The notes under the pieces are model-generated. The model was not told the DNA's origin. It did not search any database and saw nothing but the letters and a program-made list of their open reading frames with translations. Positions 50,504 through 63,084 of a stretch of 64,000 nucleotides of DNA are shown here, piece by piece. Positions within the stretch are counted from its first letter, which is position 1; the number at the start of each line of letters is the position of its first letter. The stretch spans positions 62,001 through 126,000 of the forward strand of contig NZ_SZQA01000012.1 of the NCBI RefSeq assembly GCF_005233835.1. The letters run 5' to 3'. The position numbers and the translations under genes were made by a program. This DNA comes from Herbidospora galbida. GTDB lineage: Bacteria > Actinomycetota > Actinomycetes > Streptosporangiales > Streptosporangiaceae.

Positions 50504-51672
50504 ACGAGGACACGATGATCAAGGAGGGCCTCCGCGACTGGGCCGAGGAGGTGCGCGTGCCCGGTGACCTGGCCGACCGCGCGCTGCGGGCCCGCAGGAC
50601 GCGGCTGTTCGGCTTCGCCGGGTCGGGCGCGGTGCTGGTCGCCGTCGCCGTCACGGCCGTCGTCACCCTGCTGCCGGGCGCTTCGCCCGACCGCACCATC
50701 GTGGCCGAGAGGCCGAGGCCGGCCGCTTCGCCGGCGCCGACGACCGTCCACAGCGACACCGAGAATGACCCCCCGGTGAACCTGGTCGCGGCCGGGCCGT
50801 GGGCCGTGGGCTCCTACTACTCGACCGAATGGGTCGACACCGGCCGGGGCACCGAGACCCTCCGCTACACCTGGAGCGTCTACGACCAGGGCAAGGGCCG
50901 CTATGTCCGCACCCCCTACCAGTGGGTCGACGTGCTGCCCGGCATGGGCCTCGCGGCCGTGCTCGAGGGAGACCTGCCCTCCCGTCGGCTCGGCCTGCTC
51001 GACCTGACGACCATGACGTACACCCGCTGGTACGACCTGGAGGACGCCGCCGGATCGGTCTACTGGTCACCCGACGGCTCGAAGCTGGTCGCCACCACCT
51101 ACAGCGCGCCGCCCGACGAGACGAAGTGGACGGACGCGAAGCGCACCAGCGGTGAGCACGTGCCGCAGTCGCGCACCGGCTTCCACGTGATCAACCCGAA
51201 CGCCGGAACCCGGACCTGGCGCCCGCTGCCGCCCGACCCCGACGCCATGGGCAGCAGGGAGGACCTGCGCTGGGACGACGACAGCACCCGCCTGTGGGCC
51301 ACCAAGATCACGGGCGGCGGCCGGTGGCTCTACGACACCGAAGGCGTCCGCCTCGGCTCCGAGGAGGACTACCCCCGCCGCATGAACGAGGCGGGAGTGT
51401 CCCCCAACGGCAGGCTGCGGGCCGGTCCCGCGGGGCTGCCCACCAAGGTCACCGATGTCGAGACCGGTGAGGTCGTCGGCCGTCAGCGGATGCTCCAGCT
51501 GTGGGCCTGGGTCGACGACGACCACCTGATCGGGCTCGGCTGCGCCCGTGACTGCGACAACGAGTTCGACAACGCGCTGGTCATGGTGAGCGTCGACGGG
51601 AAGGAGACGGTGCAGCTCGCCTCCTACCGCGACTCGCGCAACTCGTGGCGGCCGATCCTGGTGCGCCGCTAG
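50500..51672 (+). CDS. Membrane-anchored propeller-like protein, putative sigma-factor partner
   Basis: The 390-residue protein has a short cytosolic N-terminus (about 1-35), one membrane helix (about 38-62: LFGFAGSGAVLVAVAVTAVV) and an extracellular domain with WD40/PD40-like repeats (VYWSPDGSKLVATTYSA, DLRWDDDSTRLWATKI). The N-terminus has no visible zinc-binding HxxxCxxC anti-sigma motif. It is translationally coupled to the ECF gene, so a regulatory role is plausible but unproven. Its stop shares CTAG (51669-51672) with the convergent methyltransferase stop. Confidence 0.75.
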   Translation: MNEDTMIKEGLRDWAEEVRVPGDLADRALRARRTRLFGFAGSGAVLVAVAVTAVVTLLPGASPDRTIVAERPRPAASPAPTTVHSDTENDPPVNLVAAGPWAVGSYYSTEWVDTGRGTETLRYTWSVYDQGKGRYVRTPYQWVDVLPGMGLAAVLEGDLPSRRLGLLDLTTMTYTRWYDLEDAAGSVYWSPDGSKLVATTYSAPPDETKWTDAKRTSGEHVPQSRTGFHVINPNAGTRTWRPLPPDPDAMGSREDLRWDDDSTRLWATKITGGGRWLYDTEGVRLGSEEDYPRRMNEAGVSPNGRLRAGPAGLPTKVTDVETGEVVGRQRMLQLWAWVDDDHLIGLGCARDCDNEFDNALVMVSVDGKETVQLASYRDSRNSWRPILVRR

Positions 51673-52358
51673 ATGATCCGCGCGAAGTGGTTCCTCGGCC
51701 GGCGCACGATCAGCGTCACCTCGTCGTAGACGGGGTCGAGCTTGCCGCGCGACAGAGCCGCCACCACCCGGCACACCGTCTCGACCAGTTTCCCGCGGGG
51801 GCCGAGACGGGCCGGGCCGGTGGTTTCTCCCCGGTCCTCGGCGATCATCAGGCCGCGCATCAGGCAGTAGGCGCGCAGCCCTTCCCGCGAGCAGACCGGT
51901 TCGTAGACCGCCGGCAGCGGCTCGCCGAACCGGCCCCGCAGCCAGCCGGGCAGGACCCGGTCGACGAAGCCGTAGGCCGACTCCCGGTCACGGACCCGGA
52001 TGAGCAGCAGCCCCCCGGGACGCAGCGCGTTGACCATCCGGTCAAGGATCAGCTCGGCGTACTGGACTCGTTCGAGCAGGAACTCGACGCAGACGATGTC
52101 GAACCCCCGCGGTGTCATGGGCACCGAGCGAAGGTCGCCCAGGGCGTAGACGTGCAGGTCGGGGCGTTCGACGGTGTGCGCGCGAAGGATGGGCCGATCC
52201 TCATCGACCCCGGTAACCCGGCAGTCGACACCGCCGAGTTCCAGCGGTTCGCCCCGGCCACAGCCGGCCACCAGGACGTCGAGCGGCTTCCCGGGCGTCT
52301 CCGCCGCGCGTTCGCCGATGATTTTTCCGAAAGACGACATGTCACAAAGCGTAGTCAT
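51669..52358 (-). CDS. SAM-dependent methyltransferase
   Basis: The 229-residue protein has the class I SAM motif LDVLVAGCGRGEPLEL, the acidic GVDEDRP, and the middle motif FDIVCVEFLLERVQY with a MVNALRPGGLLLIRV strand. This is the pattern of methyltransferase domain 11-type enzymes. The substrate is unknown. It converges on the propeller gene and diverges from mfd. Confidence 0.85.
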   Translation of the reverse strand: MTTLCDMSSFGKIIGERAAETPGKPLDVLVAGCGRGEPLELGGVDCRVTGVDEDRPILRAHTVERPDLHVYALGDLRSVPMTPRGFDIVCVEFLLERVQYAELILDRMVNALRPGGLLLIRVRDRESAYGFVDRVLPGWLRGRFGEPLPAVYEPVCSREGLRAYCLMRGLMIAEDRGETTGPARLGPRGKLVETVCRVVAALSRGKLDPVYDEVTLIVRRPRNHFARII

Positions 52359-52506
52359 CCGCTCACGGAATCGGGTCGCATCATGGGCGAGTCGCGAGCG
52401 CAGTAGCCTTGTGAGGTACCCCCGGTCCCGATCAGGTTCCGGGTCGTCCGCGTGCCGTCGATTCCTCCGGCAGGCGGCTGTAGTGACTCACGTGGGGGCC
52501 CGCGGC

Positions 52507-55989
<3,483 letters not shown>

Positions 55990-56024
55990 GCGCGCCGAAC
56001 AGTCAGGGACCTGGAGGGTCTTCC

Positions 56025-56630
56025 GTGAAGCTCAAACTGGCCGCCGTGGCCGTCGCCGCAGGCTTGGCGCTGACCGCGTGCAGCGGGCCGATCGAGGCCG
56101 GTTCCGCCGCCACGGTCGGCGACCGCCGCATCACCATCGCCACGCTTGACAACAACGTGACGGAGTTCCAGAAGGCGCTGGAGGCCGCGAAGATCGCCCC
56201 CGACCAGCTGCAGCAGCTTCCCGGCACGGTGACCCAGGCGGTGCTCCTCCAGCTCGCCAACGTCAGCCAGTTCAGCCAGCTCGAGGAGCAGAACGGCATC
56301 ACGGTCTCCGAGGGCGAGGTCGACGCCTTCTACGCCAGCAACAACGGCCAGGCCGCCGTCGACCAGATCCTCCTGCAGCGCGGCGTGTCCCCGGTGCTGG
56401 CCCGCGACTGGCTGAAGGTCTCCATCGGCTCAGAGAAGCTGGCCGCCAAGCTCGGCGGCGGCACCGGCGAGCAGCAGATGGCCGCCGGCCAGCAGAAGAT
56501 CAACGAGCTGGCGAGCAAGATCCCGGTGACCTTCAGCCCCCGCTACGGCAAGTTCGACCCGTCGCAGGGCTGGCTGCCGAGCGACCGCTTCGGCACCGCG
56601 CCGGCCGGCAACGGCGCCGCTGCGGGCTGA
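56025..56630 (+). CDS. SurA-N-like lipoprotein
   Basis: The 201-residue lipoprotein has lipobox LTAC (cysteine about 20) after a hydrophobic signal. A helical SurA N-terminal-like chaperone region (ATVGDRRITIATLDNNVTEF to about 140) follows, with no parvulin domain, and then a Gly/Ala-rich tail. The GTG start has GGAGG 6 bases upstream. It corresponds in position to mycobacterial LpqU, which lies in the same mfd-mazG-eno region. Confidence 0.85.
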   Translation: MKLKLAAVAVAAGLALTACSGPIEAGSAATVGDRRITIATLDNNVTEFQKALEAAKIAPDQLQQLPGTVTQAVLLQLANVSQFSQLEEQNGITVSEGEVDAFYASNNGQAAVDQILLQRGVSPVLARDWLKVSIGSEKLAAKLGGGTGEQQMAAGQQKINELASKIPVTFSPRYGKFDPSQGWLPSDRFGTAPAGNGAAAG

Positions 56631-56633
56631 CGC

Positions 56634-57605
56634 GTGCCGCTGATCGTCGTCACCTCCTCGCCCCGGGTCGCCCCCGGGATCCTCAGCGCTCCCGCGTGGG
56701 AGGCCCTGCGGGCAGGGAAGGTCTTCACCGGTTCCGCCGACCATCCGCTGCTGCCGTTCGTGCCCGGGGCGGAGGTCCGCGACGACCCGGCGGCCATCGC
56801 CCGCGAGGCGGTCACCTCGACCCTGGTCTGGCTCGCGGCGCAAGACGGCGACGAGGCGTTCTTCCGCGCCGTCGGCCACGCGGCGCTGGCGCTGCCCGAC
56901 CCGCCGGAGATCGAGGTCGTGCCCGGCTCCTACGACCTGCCCGGCGCCCGCCTGCTCGACATGGTCGCCGTGATGGACCGGCTGCGCCGCGAGTGCCCCT
57001 GGGACGGGCGGCAGACCCACGAGTCGCTGATCCCCTACCTGGTCGAGGAGTCCTACGAGGTCGTCGAGACGATCGAGAACGGCGACCTGGCCGGGCTCCG
57101 CGAGGAGCTCGGCGACCTGCTGTTCCAGGTGGTCTTCCACGCCCGGCTCGCCCAGGAGCGCGGCGACGAGGGCTGGGACGTCGACGACGTCGCCGAGGCG
57201 ATCGTGACCAAGCTGGTCCGGCGCCACCCCCACGTGTTCGCCGACGTGCGCGTCGACGGGGCCGAGACGGTGGCGGCCAACTGGGAAGAGATCAAGAAGG
57301 CCGAGCGCGCGGCCAAGGGCGAGTCGGAGTCGGCGCTGGCCGGGGTCCCGATGGGCCAGCCGGCCGTGTCGCTGGCGGCCCAGCTGCTGCGGCGCGCGTC
57401 CCGGGCGGGCGCCCCCGCCGAACTGGCCCAGGGGCCCGGCTCGGCCGGTCAGCGGCTGTTCGACCTGGTCCGCGAGATCCAGGACGCCGGAGCCGATCCC
57501 GAGGCGGCGCTGCGGCAGGCGGCGCGCGACTACCGGGCCAGAGTCGAGGCCTGGGAGCGGAACTCCGTCTCGGATGATGGACAGATGGGCGTTACCGGCG
57601 AGTAG
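56634..57605 (+). CDS. mazG: Nucleoside triphosphate pyrophosphohydrolase
   Basis: The 323-residue protein hydrolyses NTPs, including damaged ones, to NMP and PPi. An N-terminal actinobacterial extension (about 1-100) precedes the MazG domain, with MDRLRRECPWDGRQTHESL, the metal motif EESYEVVETIENGD, and EELGDLLFQVVFHA. A second, weaker MazG-like helix ends the protein. It begins three bases after the lipoprotein stop with GTG. Confidence 0.93.
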   Translation: MPLIVVTSSPRVAPGILSAPAWEALRAGKVFTGSADHPLLPFVPGAEVRDDPAAIAREAVTSTLVWLAAQDGDEAFFRAVGHAALALPDPPEIEVVPGSYDLPGARLLDMVAVMDRLRRECPWDGRQTHESLIPYLVEESYEVVETIENGDLAGLREELGDLLFQVVFHARLAQERGDEGWDVDDVAEAIVTKLVRRHPHVFADVRVDGAETVAANWEEIKKAERAAKGESESALAGVPMGQPAVSLAAQLLRRASRAGAPAELAQGPGSAGQRLFDLVREIQDAGADPEAALRQAARDYRARVEAWERNSVSDDGQMGVTGE

Positions 57606-57647
57606 GCGTCGATAGGCTCTTGTCGCAAACTGTCTTTCGACATTTAG

Positions 57648-58934
<1,287 letters not shown>

Positions 58935-58940
58935 GTTTTA

Positions 58941-58979
58941 CCGGTACGGCCCGCGTCCGCCCGGCGCGGGCCCTACCGG
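58941..58979 (+). terminator. Nested stem-loop between eno and divIC
   Basis: The outer 6-bp arms CCGGTA / TACCGG and inner 8-bp arms GGCCCGCG / CGCGGGCC are separated by a single C-C mismatch, with a 9-base loop. It begins 7 bp after the eno stop. There is no U-tract; it may act as a partial terminator or mRNA-stability hairpin. Confidence 0.65.
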
Positions 58980-58992
58980 AAGCGAGGTGCAG

Positions 58993-59388
58993 ATGGCGAA
59001 ACGACCGCAGCTCACCGGCCGGGCCGCGATCCTCGCGGTCGTGGTCTGCGCGATCGCGATGAGCCTGGCCTATCCCGTGCGCGAGTTCCTCGCCCAGCGG
59101 CGGCAGATCACCCAGCTGGAACAGCAGCAGGCGAAGGCCCTGGCCGACCTCCGCTCGCTCGAAGAGGAACGCAAACGGCTCGAAGACCCCGAATACATCA
59201 AGCGCGAAGCCCGCGAGAAACTCCATTTCTGCGAGCCCGGCGCCCACTGCTACGGGGTCCTCGACGACGGAACGAAGACATCCGCCTCGGCCGGACAGCG
59301 CAGGGCCGCCGTCTCGCCGTGGTACATCTCGCTCTGGCAGTCGGTCGAATCGGCCGACCGGGGCGAAGGCAAGAAAATGGGGGGATAG
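58993..59388 (+). CDS. divIC: Septum formation initiator (DivIC/FtsB family)
   Basis: The 131-residue single-pass divisome protein has a short cytosolic N-terminus, a membrane helix (about 9-28: RAAILAVVVCAIAMSLAYPV) and a coiled coil (about 36-65: RRQITQLEQQQAKALADLRS). The typical LEDPEYIKREAREKL motif follows. ATG 58993 with GAGG 5 bases upstream; GTG 58987 adds two residues. It is adjacent to eno, as in mycobacteria. Confidence 0.92.
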   Translation: MAKRPQLTGRAAILAVVVCAIAMSLAYPVREFLAQRRQITQLEQQQAKALADLRSLEEERKRLEDPEYIKREAREKLHFCEPGAHCYGVLDDGTKTSASAGQRRAAVSPWYISLWQSVESADRGEGKKMGG

Positions 59389-59889
59389 GTGTCCGGGGTC
59401 AGTCCAGACGACCTGGCGGCGGTAGAGGCCCAACTGGGCCGGCCTCCGCGCGGCGTGCGCGCGATCGCCCACCGATGCCCGTGCGGCCTCCCCGACGTGG
59501 TCGAGACCTCACCCCGCCTCCCCGACGGAACCCCGTTCCCGACGACCTTCTACCTGACCTGCCCCCGCGCGGCCTCGGCGATCGGCACCCTTGAGGGCGG
59601 CGGCGTCATGAAGGAGATGCGCGACCGCCTGGCCGCCGACCCGGAACTGGCCGCCCGCTACCAGGCCGCCCACGACGACTACCTGGCCCGCCGCGACAAG
59701 GCCGCCGCGGAAGACGGCCTGGAGCCCCTTCCCCGCGGCACCCAGACGGCCGGCGGCATGCCCGACCGCGTGAAGTGTCTCCACGCCCTGGTGGGCCACG
59801 AACTGGCCGCCCCCGGAACCAACCCGTTCGGCCGCGAGGCCCTCGACGCCCTCCCGGAGTGGTGGGCCGACGGCCCGTGCGTCTGCTGA
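59389..59889 (+). CDS. DUF501 protein
   Basis: This 166-residue protein of unknown function is conserved between divIC and ppx in actinobacteria (compare Rv1025). It has the conserved CPCGLPDVVETSPRLPDGTP with a Cys pair, FPTTFYLTCPRAASAIGTLE, and the late motif MPDRVKCLHALVGHELA with a final CVC. The conserved Cys and His residues could bind a metal. The GTG starts directly after the divIC stop. Confidence 0.9.
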   Translation: MSGVSPDDLAAVEAQLGRPPRGVRAIAHRCPCGLPDVVETSPRLPDGTPFPTTFYLTCPRAASAIGTLEGGGVMKEMRDRLAADPELAARYQAAHDDYLARRDKAAAEDGLEPLPRGTQTAGGMPDRVKCLHALVGHELAAPGTNPFGREALDALPEWWADGPCVC

Positions 59890-59974
59890 GGTCGGTCGAT
59901 CGTCGGGTGGGCCGGTAGCTTGGCTGCGTATGCTGGCGGGCCTGATCGCCGGTGCTGATGAGGTGGGTTGAGTA

Positions 59975-60865
59975 GTGACGCGTGTGGCCGCCATCGACTG
60001 TGGGACCAACTCGGTCCGGTTGCTCATCGCCGACGTCGAAGGTGACACGCTCACCGACGTCACGCGGCGGATGGAGATCGTCCGGCTCGGGCAGGGCGTC
60101 GACAAGACCGGGATGCTCGCCCCCGAGGCCCTGGAGCGCACCTTCGCCGCGATGCGCGGCTACGCCGCCGAGATCCTCGACGAGGGCGCGGTGAAGACGC
60201 GGGTCGTCGCGACCTCCGCGACCCGCGACGCCGGGAACCGGGACGTCTTCGTCGACGGCGTGCGCGCCATTTTCGGCGTGGAGCCCGAAGTCGTCAGCGG
60301 CGCCGCAGAGGCCGCCCTCTCCTTCAACGGGGCCGTAAGGGGCATTTCCGACCCGCCGGGGCCCTATCTGGTCGTGGACATCGGCGGCGGTTCGACCGAG
60401 TTCGTCGTCGGCTCCTCGGAGGTCAAGGGCGCCCTGTCCATGGACATCGGCTGCGTCCGCCTGACCGAACGCCACGACGGCGACTTCGCCGCCATGCGCG
60501 CCGACATCGACGCCGCCCTGGCGGTGGTCGCCGACGCGGTCCCGGTCCGCGACGCCCTTACGCTCGTCGGGCTCGCCGGCTCGGTGACGACCGTCGCCGG
60601 GATCGCCCTGGGCCTGCCCCGCTACGACTCCGAGCGGATCCACCACTCGCGGATCTCCGCCGAAGACGTCCACGAGGTGACCGAACGGCTGCTCACGATG
60701 ACCCGCGAGGAGCGCGCCGCGATCCCGGTGATGCACCCGGGCCGGGTCGACGTGATCTGCGCCGGCGCGCTCATCCTCGACCGGATCGTCCGCGACTTCG
60801 GGTTCACCGAGGTGGTCGTGAGCGAGCACGACATCCTCGACGGCATCGCCTGGTCGCTGACCTGA
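59975..60865 (+). CDS. ppx: Exopolyphosphatase/guanosine-pentaphosphate phosphatase family (Ppx/GppA)
   Basis: The 296-residue actin-fold enzyme has VAAIDCGTNSVRLLIAD, ATSATRDAGN with VSGAAEAALSF, the phosphate-binding VVDIGGGSTEFVVG, and GLAGSVTTVAGIAL. This is the short actinobacterial form lacking the C-terminal HD region. It degrades polyphosphate or pppGpp by family. It completes, with ppk1 and the CHAD protein, a polyphosphate set in this window. Confidence 0.92.
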   Translation: MTRVAAIDCGTNSVRLLIADVEGDTLTDVTRRMEIVRLGQGVDKTGMLAPEALERTFAAMRGYAAEILDEGAVKTRVVATSATRDAGNRDVFVDGVRAIFGVEPEVVSGAAEAALSFNGAVRGISDPPGPYLVVDIGGGSTEFVVGSSEVKGALSMDIGCVRLTERHDGDFAAMRADIDAALAVVADAVPVRDALTLVGLAGSVTTVAGIALGLPRYDSERIHHSRISAEDVHEVTERLLTMTREERAAIPVMHPGRVDVICAGALILDRIVRDFGFTEVVVSEHDILDGIAWSLT

Positions 60866-60870
60866 GCCTG

Positions 60871-62055
60871 CTACTTGTGCAGGCGTACCGGCAGGGAGAA
60901 CAGGCCGCGCATGATGTTGCTCGGCCACCACACCAGGTCGTCGGTCGCCAGTTCGAGGTCGGGGAAGCGGCGGATCACGCCGCCGATGGCGACCTCGCCC
61001 TCGATCTTGGCCAGCGCCGCGCCCACGCAGTAGTGGGGCCCGCGCCCGAAGGCCAGATGGGGTTCGTCGACGCGTCCGGGCCGGAAGGCGTCGGGGTCGT
61101 CGAAGGCCTCCGGATCGCGGTTGGCCGCCAGCAGCGACACCAGGACCGGCTCGCCGGGGAGCATCTCCTGGCCGCCGATCACGACGGGCTCGGTCGGGAA
61201 GCGCCACGTCGCGTTCCGGACCGGGCCGTCGTAGCGCAGCATCTCGTCGATCACGTCGGGCAGCGTCGACGGGTCTTTCTTCAGGGCCGCGAACTGACCG
61301 GGGTTGCGTAACAGCGCCAGCAGGCCGTTGCCGATCAGGGCGACCGTCGTCTCGTGCCCGGCGATCAGCAGCAGGAACGCCGTCGAGGTCAGCTCCTCGG
61401 GGCTGATGTCGGGGCGTCGCACCAGCTCGGTCAGCAGGTCGTCGCCCGGATGGGTGCGCTTGTGGGCCACCAGGTCGCCCAGGAACCGCTCCAGGCCGTC
61501 GGTCGCCGCCGCGAGCTGGTCGATCTCCGAGGCCGCCGCCGAGTCGATCACCGAGGCCAGGTGGTGGAAGGCGGCCCGCTCGGGCTCGGGCACGCCCAGC
61601 AGGTCGCAGATGATCGCGATCGGCAGCGGATAGGCCAGGTCGGCGATCAGGTCGGCCTCGTCTTTGGCGGCCATCACGGCGAGCAGGCCCTCGGTCAGGT
61701 CTTCGGCCCGGGCCCGCAGCCTCGCCACCCTCCGGGGCGTGAACGCGGCGCTGACCAGGCGGCGCAGCCGGGGGTGGTCGGGGGAGTCGGCGTTGAGCAT
61801 GTGCCGGGCCAGCGTCGAGCGGTGGTCGAGGGGTAGCCCGAGCTGCGCGCGGAACCATTCGGGGGAGCCCAGCGCCGGGTCCTTCGCCAGCGCCGGATGG
61901 GTCAGCGCGGTCACCGCGTCGGCGTAACGCGTGATCAACCAGGCCTCGCAGCCGGGCAGCGGCACCTTGGTGACCGGGGCGTTGCGGCGCAGCCAGTCGT
62001 AGGCCGGGTAGGGGTCGGCGTCGAAGGCGGGGCCGAAAAGTGGAGGGAGGGACAC
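60871..62055 (-). CDS. Cytochrome P450
   Basis: The 394-residue soluble P450 has the oxygen-binding I-helix [11 protein letters not shown]-helix ExxR in DEMLRYDG, and heme ligand loop [19 protein letters not shown] substrate is not deducible. It stands alone: no ferredoxin, reductase or biosynthetic cluster genes surround it. It diverges from the uracil-DNA glycosylase gene and converges on ppx with five bases between stops. Confidence 0.95.
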   Translation of the reverse strand: MSLPPLFGPAFDADPYPAYDWLRRNAPVTKVPLPGCEAWLITRYADAVTALTHPALAKDPALGSPEWFRAQLGLPLDHRSTLARHMLNADSPDHPRLRRLVSAAFTPRRVARLRARAEDLTEGLLAVMAAKDEADLIADLAYPLPIAIICDLLGVPEPERAAFHHLASVIDSAAASEIDQLAAATDGLERFLGDLVAHKRTHPGDDLLTELVRRPDISPEELTSTAFLLLIAGHETTVALIGNGLLALLRNPGQFAALKKDPSTLPDVIDEMLRYDGPVRNATWRFPTEPVVIGGQEMLPGEPVLVSLLAANRDPEAFDDPDAFRPGRVDEPHLAFGRGPHYCVGAALAKIEGEVAIGGVIRRFPDLELATDDLVWWPSNIMRGLFSLPVRLHK

Positions 62056-62099
62056 GGCGCTTGTCCTTCCCCGCCGCCTCCGCTGGCACGCTTGGGGCC

Positions 62100-62870
62100 A
62101 TGAGTTTCGTACCTCCCGGCACCGGCTGGCCGGACGACCCGGCCACGCCCTCGACCCCCGTCGCGACCACGCCGGCGGAGGTGGCCGACCTGGCCGGGCA
62201 CAGCCCGTCGATCGGCGAGCTGACCGCCCGCCAGTCGGTGTGCCGCGCCTGCCCCCGGCTGGTGGCCTGGCGGGAGGAGGTGGCCGACGTGAAGCGGAGG
62301 GCGTACCAGCACGAGACCTACTGGGGCCGCCCCATCGCGGGCTGGGGCGACGACGATCCGAGGGTCCTGATCGTGGGCCTGGCCCCCGCCGCCCACGGCG
62401 GGAACCGCACCGGCCGCATCTTCACCGGCGACCGCAGCGGCGACTGGCTCTTCGCCTCCCTCCACCGCACGGGCCTGGCCGCCCAGCCGACGAGCGTCCA
62501 CGCGGGCGACGGCCAGCGCCTGATCGGGGCCCGCATGGTCGCCGCCGTCCGTTGCGCCCCGCCCGCCAACAAGCCGACCCCCGAGGAGCGGGACAACTGC
62601 TTCCCCTGGCTCCTCCAGGAGCTCCGTCTCGTACGACCCCGTGTCATCGTCGCCCTGGGTGGCTTCGCCTGGCAGGCGATCTGGCCGGCCCTGAAGGCCG
62701 CTGGCTACAGCCTCCCGACCCCTCGCCCGCCGTTCGGCCACGGGGCCGAGGTACCTCTGGGCCCGACGACCTTGATCGGCTGCTACCACCCGAGCCAGCA
62801 GAACACGTTCACCGGCAGGGTCACCGAGGCGATGCTCGACGCGATCTTCACCCGCGCCGCCGGCTTGTGA
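62100..62870 (+). CDS. Type-5 uracil-DNA glycosylase (UdgB-like)
   Basis: The 256-residue iron-sulfur UDG has the N-terminal cluster motif [13 protein letters not shown] and later cysteines in [18 protein letters not shown]. The uracil-pocket motif is [19 protein letters not shown], and the C-terminal motif is [11 protein letters not shown]. It removes uracil and other deaminated bases from DNA. The chosen ATG at 62100 gives [10 protein letters not shown]. Confidence 0.92.
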   Translation: MSFVPPGTGWPDDPATPSTPVATTPAEVADLAGHSPSIGELTARQSVCRACPRLVAWREEVADVKRRAYQHETYWGRPIAGWGDDDPRVLIVGLAPAAHGGNRTGRIFTGDRSGDWLFASLHRTGLAAQPTSVHAGDGQRLIGARMVAAVRCAPPANKPTPEERDNCFPWLLQELRLVRPRVIVALGGFAWQAIWPALKAAGYSLPTPRPPFGHGAEVPLGPTTLIGCYHPSQQNTFTGRVTEAMLDAIFTRAAGL

Positions 62871-62890
62871 GAACTCGCAGGTCACAGGGC

Positions 62891-62908
62891 TTGTGAATTG
62901 CTTCACAT
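62891..62908. promoter_or_regulatory. Rex-like operator, distal
   Basis: TTGTGAA-TTGC-TTCACAT matches the Rex consensus TTGTGAA-N4-TTCACAA at all but the last base. It immediately overlaps a second dyad, TTCACA-TG-TGTGAA (62902-62915). It lies 177 bp upstream of ndh and just past the UDG stop. Confidence 0.7.
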
Positions 62909-63038
62909 GTGTGAAGTCGGTCACGTTCGAAACTTTGGGCAAAGTTCGCGGGTGAAGTCGTACAGGAAATTGCCGATCTGGAAAGTTCGGTCAAGTTCCC
63001 TTGGGAAGCGATTGGCCTCGCGCGGTGTTGTTCAGGTA

Positions 63039-63060
63039 GCTTGTGAATGCTTTCACAAGC
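63039..63060. promoter_or_regulatory. Rex-like operator, proximal
   Basis: The perfect 9-bp arms GCTTGTGAA / TTCACAAGC around TGCT include a full match to the redox-sensing Rex consensus TTGTGAA-N4-TTCACAA. It is 24 bp upstream of the ndh start. It also fits TGTGA-N6-TCACA (CRP), but the extended arms favour Rex. Confidence 0.8.
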
Positions 63061-63084
63061 GATCGGAACACACGAAGGGCATCC

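Noticed and set aside
60871-62055. P450 as part of a natural-product cluster
   Set aside because: The neighbours are ppx and a DNA glycosylase; no polyketide, peptide or terpene synthase or redox partner gene is present.
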